From the NCBI GenBank assembly GCA_015680685.1, contig MNCI01022048.1, positions 6,058 to 38,630 of the forward strand: a DNA stretch of 32,573 bases. Direction: 5' to 3'. Each line of letters opens with the position of its first letter. Position 1 is the first letter of the stretch. Source of the DNA: Gnetum montanum (Eukaryota; Streptophyta; Gnetopsida; Gnetales; Gnetaceae). The notes below the pieces were generated by a model. That model had not been told where the DNA came from and did no database searches. It saw only the letters and a program-made list of their open reading frames with translations. Both the position numbers and the translations under genes were made by a program. Positions 10,099 to 19,512 of this stretch are shown one piece after another.

Positions 10099-11924
10099 CC
10101 AGCCACATGAGTTGGTGAGAGATTTTTAAGGCTATTAGTTTGAAAAAAGGTCTTTTATGGAATCTATTTTCCAAACTACTTAGCTAAGGAACCAATTGTA
10201 AGTTAATGGCCCTAGTAGCATTACATTTTTGCAGCTATGCAAGAATTTCACCTTGCACGAATGGAGCAAGTGGTAATTGGGTTGTAGGTGGACGGACATG
10301 TGCTTAAGGATGAGGAAGATGATAACAATATGGGGATTTCTCTCTAGGAGATGGAGAATGAATTCTATAGTACTCTAGATGGTAGTAGTGATATTGGAAG
10401 AAAGCGTGATTGGAAACTTCATGCAAAGATATGGGTTGTTGAACATAGTACCCATATGGATTTGGTTGCTTGTAAGGGTGCTACTACACCAATGGTGGCA
10501 TCCCCCATGATTGTGGATGCTACCATTGCTAATATTGCTCATATGGTCTTGGTGGAGCTCCACTTAGATAATAAGCTTGTTGTTGGTGGAACTGCTTGGG
10601 ATTACCTTGAGGATAAGGTAATCTTCCAGGTGCTTGCTTTTTAGCCATCCTAGGATTTAGAGTGTGCACCCTAGATTCTTGCAAGTGTGACACAATAGGG
10701 CAACATCCCTTAGGATGTTCATATTGGTAGATTTCACATCCATTATCATCATATAATTTTGACCCCACAACCTCTTCTACTGCAGTGGTTGTTCCTTTAC
10801 TTCTTTAGTAGGCATGTTTAACTTCCTTCCTTCTTGTATGATCATGATCACTACTTTGCTCTTTGGATTCTTCTATAATTTTTAGTGCTATTTGAAATTT
10901 TTCATACAAATATTCCCACATTTTATCAACCTTAGCTGAAATTTTAGATAGATTTTTGAATTGGCAAGGTTTTACATTGCACCACTTCATCAAGTGGTGC
11001 CTCCCCCTCACTGTCATAGAATCAAACCTCCCTTTTTTTTATGGAAGGAACCTGGTTATACTCCTTAGTACTTTCTCATTTTCTCAACTCATCTTCTTCT
11101 TTTGCAACCTGCTTAATGAGCCTCTGAATCTAATGAACTCAAAGTTATGACAATCTTCCTTGGGCATAAACCCCAAAGGTTCTTTTTTTTTTTATTGAAG
11201 CCCATCTATGATATGGCAAAGTTGCTTCTATTGAAAATAATCATGGCTAGGACATCTGTGTTAAAGGGAATAATACCTACCCATGGCTACATCTAAGGGT
11301 TCATGTGTTCTTTGTTGCTAGCCTTGGATTTACTTTCTCAAATTGGACACTCTTGGAGTATGTATGATATTTGTCATTAAATAGCTCAAGCATTGTACTC
11401 CATTGACAAATTGATTCTGGCTCCAAAGAGCAGTACTAACTTTTTGCTTCTTTTATGACTATCCTAGGAAAAAACTTGAATTTTTGCTAATCATTCTTTA
11501 TGTTTAACAAAGCATAGGCATTATGAAAGGCTTGAAGATGTGTCTATGAATTAGAGTTATATTCTCCCTCAAATCTGGGGATATTGTTCATATCCAACTT
11601 CTTTATTCTACTATCTGTCAAATACCTAGTTGGAATTTTGATTGCCTCTGCAATGTTTAGCATGTTTTGAGTTGCAAGCAAAGGTTCATCATCATCATGA
11701 TTTTGATGATGCTTATGATGTCCTCTCCTACCCCTTTGTTTAGGGCCTACAACCATTGTCTTGCCATTCACCTCCATCACAGTTCTATCATTATGATGCT
11801 TGTCCAAGCCCTTGCCTTGACTCCCACTTTTTCCTAAACTTGGATTGTTGATAGTGGATTGTAGTTTTAGGTTCAAGCTCCCTTCACTAGAGTCAAGGGG
11901 TGAAGAATATTCATGTTGAGAATC
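10099..11924 (-). pseudogene. Element 1 gag (degenerate, N-terminus deleted)
   Basis: The frame is open from the LTR junction (11924) through KIPTRYLTDSRIKKLDMNNIPRFEGEY (11640-11560). A capsid-like stretch with FPRIVIKEAKS and EPESICQWSTMLELF (about 11475-11380) matches the plant retrotransposon gag pattern. Next come a helical segment (11017-10805) and a Cys/His segment CEIYQYEHPKGCCP (about 10730-10690) resembling a nucleocapsid knuckle. The end is Gln/Pro-rich. Several stops and frame changes break it. No start codon lies between the LTR edge and the frame, so the true start went with the deleted PBS region. Confidence 0.72.
11885..11921 (-). other. Deleted junction: LTR edge and primer-binding site missing
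   Basis: The 5' LTR begins to match the other LTR only at 11921 (AATCACTAAG, equal to 355 in the 3' LTR). The terminal 37 LTR bases, and any tRNA-complementary primer-binding site that should follow, are absent. Gag-frame sequence abuts directly. A single deletion removing LTR end, PBS and gag start explains this. Confidence 0.65.
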
Positions 11925-12757
11925 ACTAAGCGTTCATGCACAATCCAATCAAATTCTATGAACTTATAGCCTTCTAAGTACACTAGTCTTTAGGAAGTAA
12001 AACTAACCATTGTAATCATTGTCTTTCCAATTACACTTGTGAAATGCAAAGGCAGGGTTAAGTGCAACTGAGGCATATGATTTTTATCATTTTTATGTTT
12101 TATGTTTTAAGTCACCTAAGGATAAAGAATAATGAATAAAATAATTAAATTGCTAATTTAATATAACTAGCTACACTTAACTAATCCTAACATAAGCATC
12201 CCTTTCCACTTATTGTACACATCTTGAACACATTTAACACTACTGGGTTACCAAACGTTAAGCGTTACTAGGATTACCAAGGGCCAAGCATATGCTCAAA
12301 GTGGTCATACTCATGTGCTTAATTAATTACTATTTAATCTAGCTTAATTTAGCTTAATTAATTACTTAATTACTTAAAGCATTAAAAAATTACATAAAAA
12401 ATTAAATGCATAAATAAACAATTAATCTATTTGAAAGTGCTGCAAGGTTTATTAGAAAGATCATCTTTATTGTTGCACACACGATCATGCTTAGGTACAA
12501 CAATGCTCGAATAAAGATCTATACACCCTTTGACTCTTATTGTGGGCACTTAGAAAAATATTCTAACTTCTAAATGACAAAACTGCAAAAAAATTGCTAC
12601 AATTTATGAAAGAAATGTCATAAATGTGACTAGTGAGCATGTATGTATAGGTGAAACAGGGGCCTTGTTGACAGGTACACATCAATGGGTCAAACTATTT
12701 GTCAACAAGATCATGTTGATGGGATGCTGTTGATGCAACCAACCAAACAACTCATCA
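11921..12757 (-). repeat. Element 1 5' LTR
   Basis: 837 bp, aligned with 355-1222. The outer end ACTCATCA is intact at 12750-12757. Relative to the other LTR it lacks the inner 37 bases and about 30 bases of U3 near 12735, and its TATA box is altered (12641-12651). AATAAAG lies at 12465-12471. Two minisatellite units at about 12238-12290 read CTGGGTTACCAAACG and CTAGGATTACCAAGG. Differences from the 3' LTR are mostly transitions. Confidence 0.88.
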
Positions 12758-12762
12758 AAGAG
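12758..12762. repeat. Target-site duplication, right copy (AAGAG)
   Basis: Identical to 313-317, immediately after the LTR end. Confidence 0.85.
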
Positions 12763-13094
12763 ATAGAAAGAAGACTCTAAGTTTTGAGGAAGGATGAACA
12801 ATTTGTCATAGAATGCAAAGAGAGATATAAAATTTTCTATGTCTAGGAAAGATAGGAGAGTTAGAGAATTTTCTAAGGCACAGAGGAGAGATCAATGTAA
12901 GATTTGCAATATTTGTAGAAAAAACCTTATTAGGATCTACAACATTTGTAGAAGAGACCTTAGTAGTATTTATAGTAGCTTGGTGTTAATGCACTTGCAT
13001 AGCCTTTTGTTCATAGTACAAAAAGACATGAATAAAACATATGACACTTTCAATGACAATAGTCACATGACTTTGAAAGATTATAAAAAATAAT
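12763..13094 (+). other. Right flank of element 1, possible decayed Gln-rich frame
   Basis: This continues the sequence interrupted by element 1. One frame has about a dozen TAG/TAA codons scattered among CAA codons between 12840 and 13070, with words such as gatttgcaatatttgtag repeated about 37 bases apart (12900-12970). That is what a Gln-rich coiled-coil frame would look like after C-to-T decay. A competing frame gives an open 84-codon Cys/Arg-rich string (12839-13093), which I think is a by-product. Identity unknown. Confidence 0.3.
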
Positions 13095-13864
13095 CTTTTG
13101 CACATAATCAATTCTGCTAGCACGTAGAAGAATTTCTTACTTAGGCAAATCAAGATCCAGCTTACTATATCATTTCTATGAAAACCACTAGTTGTAGCTA
13201 GGGTTTCAAAATGCTTGATTGGTCCAATTTGAAAGACAATTTTCCATTAAAAAGCTTTAAAAATTAATAGAAGATTTGACAATTCAACAAAACAAGGGAC
13301 CTTTCAAAATTTAGAAGATGTTGGATTAAAAGAGGTAGTCTACTTTCAAATAATTAATAAAACATGATGATGATTAAAAACCCTAATATCAAGGGTCTTA
13401 GAAACCATCACTAAATTAACAAATTCTACCAACAAAAATGAGTTTGATAGATAACGTGCAAGGACAACATCTAATCCTCAATCTTTCTAAGCCAGATTTA
13501 AATGACTTAAAACATCTTAAGGAGCAAGGTAAATAACCAAAAATATGTATGAAAACATACATTTTTGAAATCTCTTGAGTAATAAATTCATATAAATTAT
13601 TAGGTAACTTTTAAAATGACAAAGAAGCAATTAATCTACTTGAAGGATCACCTATTGAATTTGGTGGCATTGCATGTAATTTTAAATAGATTTGTTAGAG
13701 AAATATCAAATCCACTAAAAATCCATAAAAACTTATAATCAATGATCACTTTATAACGATAAAAAGTAATCATGATTATCTTATATATACATGTTTTAAG
13801 TCATAATTGTCTAATTTAATTCATCACATTTTTTAGCGTAATATAATAATTAGTAATATGCCTA

Positions 13865-13995
13865 GAATGATACCCCTAGGCTCACATATGATGTTGGTAT
13901 TGGGCTTAGAACCTAGTACCTTTCACTACATGGTAGTGTGATATAACTAACTAGCTAAGAACCTATGCTCTTAATTCATCACATTTTTTTCCTAA
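13865..13995 (-). repeat. tRNA-derived (SINE-like) remnant
   Basis: On the minus strand: CTTAGCTAGTTAGTTATATC (A-box-like), a perfect stem CACTAC-cat-GTAGTG in the anticodon-arm position, then GGTTCTAAGCC, which fits the pol III B-box consensus GGTTCNANNCC exactly. Spacing is tRNA-like. The A box is degenerate. Probably an old SINE head rather than a functional tRNA. Confidence 0.4.
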
Positions 13996-14699
13996 AGTTA
14001 ATTCTTATTTTTTATGTTTATTTCTTAGTTTTATATGGTTCATTCACCACATTATAAGTTAAAAAAAAGAATTAAAAATGTTAATAAAATTTAAGAATTC
14101 TTAGCCATACTAAATATGCATGGAAAATTATAGCTAATAGGTGGATGTGATTCTTGGTATGTCATAAGTTAAAATAAAATCTCAATAAAAGATGACAAGA
14201 AAAGGACAGAAGAAAAGAAGGTGGATATTGAACTCCCTTAAACCAAATCTTTAGACAAAAAAAAATAATAAGCATGGACACTATGAGATCCTAATTCAAG
14301 ATACCTTTTCCTAGTTGATATGTCTTATGGCTTGAACCCTTTGATGTGTTGCTTAATTGGCCTGTTCTTTGTGTTTTTACCTTGGATTTATGTGTGCTAT
14401 GCTTGTGATTGGTACTTTTAATTATAATTGGATTCTAATTATATGTTAAGTGATATTATTTATGGGTTTTTTTCTAAGATTTTATTTTATATTATAATTA
14501 ATTTACTTTAATCATATATGCATTAACCATTGTTGGAGTTTAGAGTAAGTAGGTATTAGGTTTTGGATGGGTCATTAGCACATAGAGCTCTACATTAAAC
14601 ATGTGCTATAGTTAATATATGTTTGGAATGTTTGATTGGGTTATTATATATTATTTGGTACTTGATTAGATTATTTCATATTTATTTGATATAGAATGC

Positions 14700-14810
14700 T
14701 AGCATAGAATAGTATGCTCTAAATCGCTAAGTTGGAATTTGAACCCTAGGCTTTACATAGCTTATAGCTTCTATATAGCTTGCACATTAGTAACTAAAAA
14801 GTAATTGGAA
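14700..14810 (-). repeat. Second possible tRNA-like B box
   Basis: On the minus strand GCCTAGGGTTCAAATTCC matches the B-box consensus except one base and follows a series of AGCTATA words. No convincing A box. Weak. Confidence 0.2.
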
Positions 14811-14904
14811 GTTTAAACTTGGGAATAAATTATTTTTAGAAGTAAAGATTATATTTTAATTTTAGTTTTGAGCTACATCTATTTTATTGGCTTTAGTCAC
14901 CCAT

Positions 14905-14955
14905 TAGCATCACCCATTGGCCAAACCTTCCAATGCCCTTTTGAGTATAAATACT
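14905..14955 (+). promoter_or_regulatory. Promoter-like CCAAT/TATA region
   Basis: CCCATTGGCC and TTCCAATGCC precede GAGTATAAATACTTAAC (TATAAATA at about 14947). The following 120 bases (GATAGAGCTAGAGAGGGAGACC) look like an untranslated leader, but no open frame follows. It may be a relic of another LTR or a gene promoter. Confidence 0.25.
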
Positions 14956-15923
14956 TAACAACTCTTTCATTCAAAATCATCTAATTGCTTAATTAATGTC
15001 TAGGAGATAGAGCTAGAGAGGGAGACCTTGTGGAAGTAGGAGAATAAGCCATAACCCAAGCCTATGCAACATTTTCAAATATTTGTAAGTTTTCATTATT
15101 TTCTTTTCTAGGTTTCTGATCCTAGATTTTTCTTGAATTCAATTATTGATCTCTTACCTTCACTTAGGGTTGGAGCCATTTTAGAAGATCAAAATCACAC
15201 AAGGATTTTAACAGTATCACTTCATTCCAAGTAGGGAAATTTATTAAAAGACATTATTTTAGCTTTTGCCTTCATAAGATTTTTGCACATTTCAATTTTT
15301 GATGATATTTGCTTGGAAATGAATTTTACAATGCATATTTTGAGAATCTAAGTTTGGATCTATATTTTTGCTATATTGATGAGATGCTACAATGAATTTT
15401 CTTTTTCATTGACTTATTTTGAATTTTGTTTAGTTTATTCAAATTTTTGGACATTCTTCATAGGGTTTTGACTAATTTTTGATCTTTTGAACTTGATTCC
15501 TCCATGTACATCTTATGCATTTTGTAGCGACTGAAAACATCAGTGGCTGGAACACCGAGAGGTTGCTGGGTGAATAGTTTAACCCCAAATCCATGTGAGG
15601 GCCATGTTGGAGAAAAATGGAAGCAAGGTGCCCTGAATGGTTTGGTCAATCAGACAAGGACTTAGTCGGTGTATGTTAACCTTATGTAAATGTTGTTTCG
15701 AAGGCGAGACACGCGAGGTAAATCGATGATCAATAAATGTAGAATGGAGAAAATAATGCAAAAAAATGATAATAGCAAATAAATATCATAACAAACTCGG
15801 GTAAGAAAATGCACCACCCCAAGGTCGCGAATTTGATTCTTTGCTTTTTTTGGAAGGTGTACAATAGGTTATACAACACCGAAGATGCACTGCTTACTCA
15901 AAGGTAACTAAAACACTCAAGAA

Positions 15924-16085
15924 AAATGCCAACTATGCCTTCTGAAAGCCAGCTTAAAAGTGAACTGCAGCAAGAAGCCAACTCTATTTGCTAAGAAGCC
16001 AACCAGCCAATGCAAAAAGCCAACAAGCCAACTGCTCTTGTCAATGTAAAAATGCCAACTCTTTGAGCAAAAAATCCAACCCTTT
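15924..16085 (-). repeat. Irregular GCCAAC repeats in element 3 R/U5
   Basis: About eight occurrences of GCCAAC/GCCAGC words (AAGCCAACTC, AGCCAACCAGCC, AAAAGCCAACAAGCC, AATGCCAACTC) at irregular 10-30 base spacing, downstream of the TATA box in the transcribed leader. Confidence 0.5.
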
Positions 16086-16103
16086 GAGCATTGTTTGCTA
16101 GGG

Positions 16104-16111
16104 TATTTATA
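16104..16111 (-). promoter_or_regulatory. Element 3 LTR TATA box
   Basis: The minus strand reads CTAGCCCTATAAATACCCTAGC. Context and position within a TG...CA LTR support a promoter. Transcription would start about 25-30 bases to the left, near 16075. Confidence 0.5.
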
Positions 16112-16529
16112 GGGCTAGGAGTAGGCGAGAAATGGGGCTTGTATGTCACGTGTCTTGGATCCCACAAGATGCTAACATGCCTGTACTATGTAGGTGTGCA
16201 ATGCTACACGTGAACTTGGCTACACCATTACTATACTGCCAGAACTGTATGTGCTGGGATCCAGTGTGCTAAAAATGTAAACAAAAAATGGAGCTTACAC
16301 TCCAGGACTACTTCTTCCTTTGCTCTTACAAGCAAGGTCAAGCATAGGAACAATGTTTTGGGAGCTAACCAGGGGGTGTGCAAGATGGAGTGAAATTGCT
16401 TATTCCTCCAAGGAGATGTCAGAGTGAGGAAGATTGCTATTAACCAGTTCTAGAACTACCTGAAGACATCTTGATGCTTCTGTATCAGTGTTGTTGTCGA
16501 GTACATTGGCGTAGCGTAAGTGGCTGCTT

Positions 16530-17062
16530 GCTACGCTGTGCTATGCTACGTAGCGTCGCAGAGCGTAGCCATTGGTCTTAACTGAAACTTATGTTGGAGC
16601 TGGAAGCATTTGTCTGAGGCTTGGTCATGCTAACAATTGAAACTTTTTCCCTTTGTGTCAGGAAGCCTTTGAACTTGCTCAACTCATGTTTGAAACACCC
16701 TTGCTACTTTTGCATTGTTGCTACGCTACATAGCATAGCATAGTGTAGCAGCCAGCGTATCCTACTTTTTCGTTCAATCTGCCATTTTCTAGAAAGAAAC
16801 TTTGCTCAAGGCTTGGGGCTAAACATGGCAACCAGTTTTGGAGGTCAGAGTGTTTGCCGAGTGAAAATTTCTTATTGGAATCACTTGGGAAGCTGGGCCT
16901 TTCTACTTTGCCTTTGCTATGCTGTGCTACGCTACATAGCGTAGCACCTTGCGTTAACCAAATCTCGACTTTTTTGCAATCATTCTATCAATTCGCACTT
17001 GGATGCTTGAGCAACTGTCTTTCGAGGCTTGCTAAGCTGCATAGTGTAGAATAGTGTAGCAA
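16530..17062. repeat. Cluster of GCTACGCTA palindromes
   Basis: Four inverted repeats built from GCTACGCTA/TAGCGTAGC: 16530-16569 (perfect core GCTACGTAGC), 16720-16749, 16924-16947 (perfect 11-base arms GTGCTACGCTA around CA), and 17029-17062 (degenerate). Intervening sequence is loosely repeated as well (TTTGCTCAAGGCTTGG, GCTTGGTCATGC words). The same motif recurs in the neighbouring split pseudogene, best at 22082-22123. Confidence 0.65.
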
Positions 17063-17343
17063 ACTTCTTCACTAGAAAACTTGTCGAACTGCTTTGCTTA
17101 TCCCAAACACTTTCAGCAACTCCTAGCATAGTTTCTGAGTAGACTATTAGCTAGGTGAATTGTCTTGGTGGACAGGCCGGAGAGTCCATCGGGCCTATCA
17201 ACTCTAGAGATAGAAAACTTGCCGAACTAGACAGTCCAAACTCAGTGCCTACATTTCCCTACCGAACTATCATAACGCTGCACTTGTGGAAGTCCTTACC
17301 TAAATTCCAAGACCCTGGTGAGGCATGAGGATTTTGAAATTTT

Positions 17344-17422
17344 ATGGTGTTTCACTAGCCCCTCTTTGTCGATGTCTAGAGGATCCGCCCGATAGATGTC
17401 GACAAAGAATACGAAACACCAT
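17344..17422. other. Long imperfect hairpin
   Basis: Outer arms ATGGTGTTTC/GAAACACCAT are perfect (17344-17353 with 17413-17422). Inner arms CTTTGTCGATGTCTA/TAGATGTCGACAAAG have two mismatches (17364-17378 with 17393-17407). The apical loop is 14 bases. It could fold as RNA from either strand. Confidence 0.55.
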
Positions 17423-17708
17423 GAAGGACAAGTCACCAACATCACTCTTTGGTGGTTGTTCAGAAGTCGCTTTGCTATGCTTGGGAGTAACAAGATAGTT
17501 GTGCAGGGAAAACTGGAAAGGATGTTCTTGAGGGGACAGGTTCAGGAAAAGGTAAGATGAAACTTAGTGTGGTCCCTCGTTGGAGTGCTTGTGAGGGAAT
17601 TGGCCCGTGTGGACATCTTTTCTTTTATTGGCTTATGACCTCTCATCGGAATGCTTGGAGAGGGTCATTGTAAAATAGCTGGTGTGCCATTTGCTTTGGG
17701 CACATGCT

Positions 17709-17746
17709 CTCTTTTTCTTCTTTTTTTTTACTCTTTTTCTTTTACG
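17709..17746 (-). other. Polypurine run on the element 3 strand
   Basis: A nearly pure C/T run on plus (CTCTCTTTTTCTTC...) gives purines on the element strand. It could be the polypurine tract, which would put the LTR border close to here, but no TG terminus is evident beside it. Confidence 0.2.
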
Positions 17747-18039
17747 CTTTTGGGCTTTTCTTTTGCTGTTTAGCCATATTCATTTGTAAACAACCTTGTT
17801 GTTGTAGGATAGGTGTTTTCTATTCGGGATGGGTTGCGTTACATCCATGTGGGACTTTGACCTACCTATAGATGCTTCCCATGTGGCGAGTTGCATTACA
17901 TGCATCATGGACTTTGCGGTTGGGCATATGGGAGGGCTTTACATGCATCAAGAAAGCTTGTAAGAGAGGTGCGAAAAGAGAAACTATGGGTTTGAGAAAC
18001 ACAATGATGGAGGTTAAAGGGGAGGGGTAGGATGCGCAC

Positions 18040-18110
18040 TCCCAAGTAGCTAAGCTAGTTAGAGCGGTCACCTCGGAATGATGTGGTATCCTATCCTCTT
18101 GGTGAAACAC
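18040..18110 (+). repeat. tRNA-derived (SINE-like) head
   Basis: AGTAGCTAAGCTAGTTAGAG is close to the pol III A box (TRGYNNARNNG) with the tRNA D-arm. GCGGTCACCTCGGAATGATG follows in the anticodon-arm position, then ATCCTCTTGGTG, where the B-box half is shortened. Plus orientation, opposite to element 3, so probably a SINE inserted in its 3' region. Confidence 0.45.
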
Positions 18111-18209
18111 ATCTATGACGAACGCCATCTTGGCTTGTATCCTGCAAACGCAACAGAAAGCAGACTAGAGAAATGTAACCATGAAATGTAGTTAGGTAAA
18201 GGTCTTACT

Positions 18210-18268
18210 TGCTTTAGACATCACTGTAGTGACAAGCACTATTGTTGAGGCATGCGATGTCTAAAGCA
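18210..18268. other. Inverted repeat, 13-base perfect arms
   Basis: TGCTTTAGACATC (18210-18222) pairs perfectly with GATGTCTAAAGCA (18256-18268) around a 33-base loop, in the 3' region of element 3. Confidence 0.5.
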
Positions 18269-18727
18269 TGAAGGTTGGCAGTGGCTCTAGTAGCGGCAGG
18301 TTGAAGGGGTCGACATCAAGGGGGCTAGGAGTTACGATGATGTGAGTGCTTAGGATTCCCTACCTAAGGCAAACATCATATAGTTCAGCTGTAAGGTGAG
18401 AGGCCTAACAACTAAATTTCTTTTGTGCTCGGGTGATGGCAGGGGTTGGAGGGTAGCAACTTTGTGGCTGGGCCACAATAGTGTTGGGGCTCTAGTAGCA
18501 GGTGCTGACAACAGAAGCTATTGCCAGGGCAACGGGCCATGGTAGTGGTAGCTCCGGAGGATCAACAAGATGCTAGGGGTAGTGGCATCACATTCGTTCT
18601 AGAGGATGCTTTCTTGCCATCATGAACTATGTCCTAGAACTACAATGCTCCACCCCGTGTCGGCACTATGCATGCTCGCTTGTTTGAATGGTCGTGGATT
18701 GTGAGCTGGGAACGTTGTGCAGTGAAC

Positions 18728-19030
18728 CCAGTTTAAGGTCCTGATAGACCATCTAATGTACTGCTTTAACGTCCTAGCAGATCACTGTGCTAGTTTAAGG
18801 TCCTAGCAGACCGTTGTGCTAGTTTATCATCGTAGTGAACAATGGATGGGCCAGTTTAAGGTCGTAGTGAACCATCTGTGCTAGTTTAACGTCATAGCAG
18901 ACGCTCTGTGCCAGTTTATGATCATGGTAGACTAGCTATGCCAGTTTATAGTCATGGCAGACTATGGTTGCCAGTTTATAGTTGTAGCAAACTATGGATG
19001 CTAGTTTATAGTCATAGTGGACTATGGTGC
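18728..19030. repeat. Minisatellite, ten 30-base units
   Basis: Ten consecutive units follow the pattern CCAGTTTAaGGTCcTAGCAGACcaTcTGTG, 29-32 bases each, with graded divergence. Units near 18728 carry AAGGTCCTAG and those near 19000 carry ATAGTCATAG. It sits about 17 bases downstream (element sense) of the element 3 pol stop at 19047, so it is part of that element's 3' region. Confidence 0.85.
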
Positions 19031-19046
19031 TTACCTTGCTTTTGCA

Positions 19047-19512
19047 TTAGATGAAGTATGACTTCAAGTACAGGTGGTTTATAGGGTTTGCAAAATCTCT
19101 GCCATCCATGTCCGCCAGCTTGAAGGCTCCATTCTCGTAGGCTTTTGTGACTACAAATGGACCTTCCCAATTTTCTAAAAACTTTTCCACATGTTCACGC
19201 ACAGCTTTGAGGACTAGGTCCCCTTTTTTAATCGACCGTTGATGTAGGTCTACATGATGCTTTTGCCGCTACTTGTCCTAATACCATTTGATGCAATCCA
19301 GTGTTTGTGCACACTCTTCCTCTAGGGAGTCGAGATCGATGATCCTTGACTCATTTTTTTGGGCTTCATTTACGATGCTTGAAAGGATCATCTACAGTGA
19401 TGGTACTACAATGTAAGAGGCAACACTACTTCAGATCCATAGACTAGGTTGTAGGGGGTCTTACTTGTATCCATCCTACACGTCATACAGTAGGCCCAGA
19501 GCACATACAGGA
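19047..19512 (-). pseudogene. Element 3 integrase C-terminal part
   Basis: Minus-strand frame: ILYVLWAYC, SKTPYNLVYGSEVVLPL (about 19480-19420), then a frame with stops, then an open stretch of about 65 codons ending in NWEGPFVV, GAFKLADMDG, NPINHLYLKSYF and a natural TAA at 19047-19049. These are hallmarks of the Ty3/gypsy integrase C-terminus. The catalytic core is absent; the coding sequence stops abruptly at about 19512, where unrelated DNA begins. TAG codons in the middle sit where Gln would be expected. Confidence 0.8.

Larger units (their letters stand above)
318..12757 (-). mobile_element. Element 1: full-length degenerate Ty3/gypsy (Athila/Tat-like) LTR retrotransposon
   Basis: The element is 12,440 bp and bounded by LTRs that end in matching inverted TGATGAGT/ACTCATCA, with a perfect AAGAG target duplication. 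Domain order on the minus strand is gag, protease, RT, RNase H, integrase, which is the Ty3/gypsy order. An extra ORF lies between integrase and the 3' LTR, as in Athila-type elements. RT wording (DHFPLSFVDQVLD, FLDGYSGYNQI) and RT C-terminal wording (MVQEGIVLGHEIS) are Athila-like. Every domain carries stops or frameshifts and several catalytic residues are lost, so it is not autonomous. The two LTRs differ by many transitions (roughly 85-90% identity by eye), so the insertion is old. Clade assignment is from motif memory, not a search. Confidence 0.92.
13095..15522. other. AT-rich non-coding stretch
   Basis: No coding sequence is recognised. It holds two tRNA-like remnants (13865-13995, 14700-14810) and a promoter-like TATA region (14905-14955). 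The rest is unstructured AT-rich DNA. Confidence 0.6.
15523..17500 (-). repeat. Element 3 LTR (inner border uncertain)
   Basis: The minus strand ends ...GTCGCTACA at 15523, a typical CA terminus. A TATA box at 16104-16111 divides it into an R/U5 of about 550 bases to the left and a U3 to the right containing palindromic GCTACGCTA words. With no second copy I cannot place the U3 start. I set 17500 as an approximate limit. Confidence 0.45.
15523..19512 (-). mobile_element. Element 3: 3' half of a different Ty3/gypsy element
   Basis: On the minus strand an integrase C-terminus (19512-19047) is followed by a repeat array, hairpins, and an LTR ending at TGTAGCG (15523). Its LTR and integrase wording differ from elements 1, 2 and 4, so it is another family. 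Gag, protease, RT and most of integrase are missing. The break at about 19512 abuts the split pseudogene. The second LTR is not in the window, so the inner LTR border is uncertain. Confidence 0.7.

Noticed and set aside
12839-13093. Cys-rich small protein (CKICNICRKNL, YNICRRDL)
   Set aside because: The Cys pattern comes from a 37-base duplicated DNA word; the frame has no initiation context or homologue I recognise.
18728-19030. CRISPR-like array
   Set aside because: Units are contiguous diverged repeats with no unique spacers, in a plant-type sequence with no cas genes.
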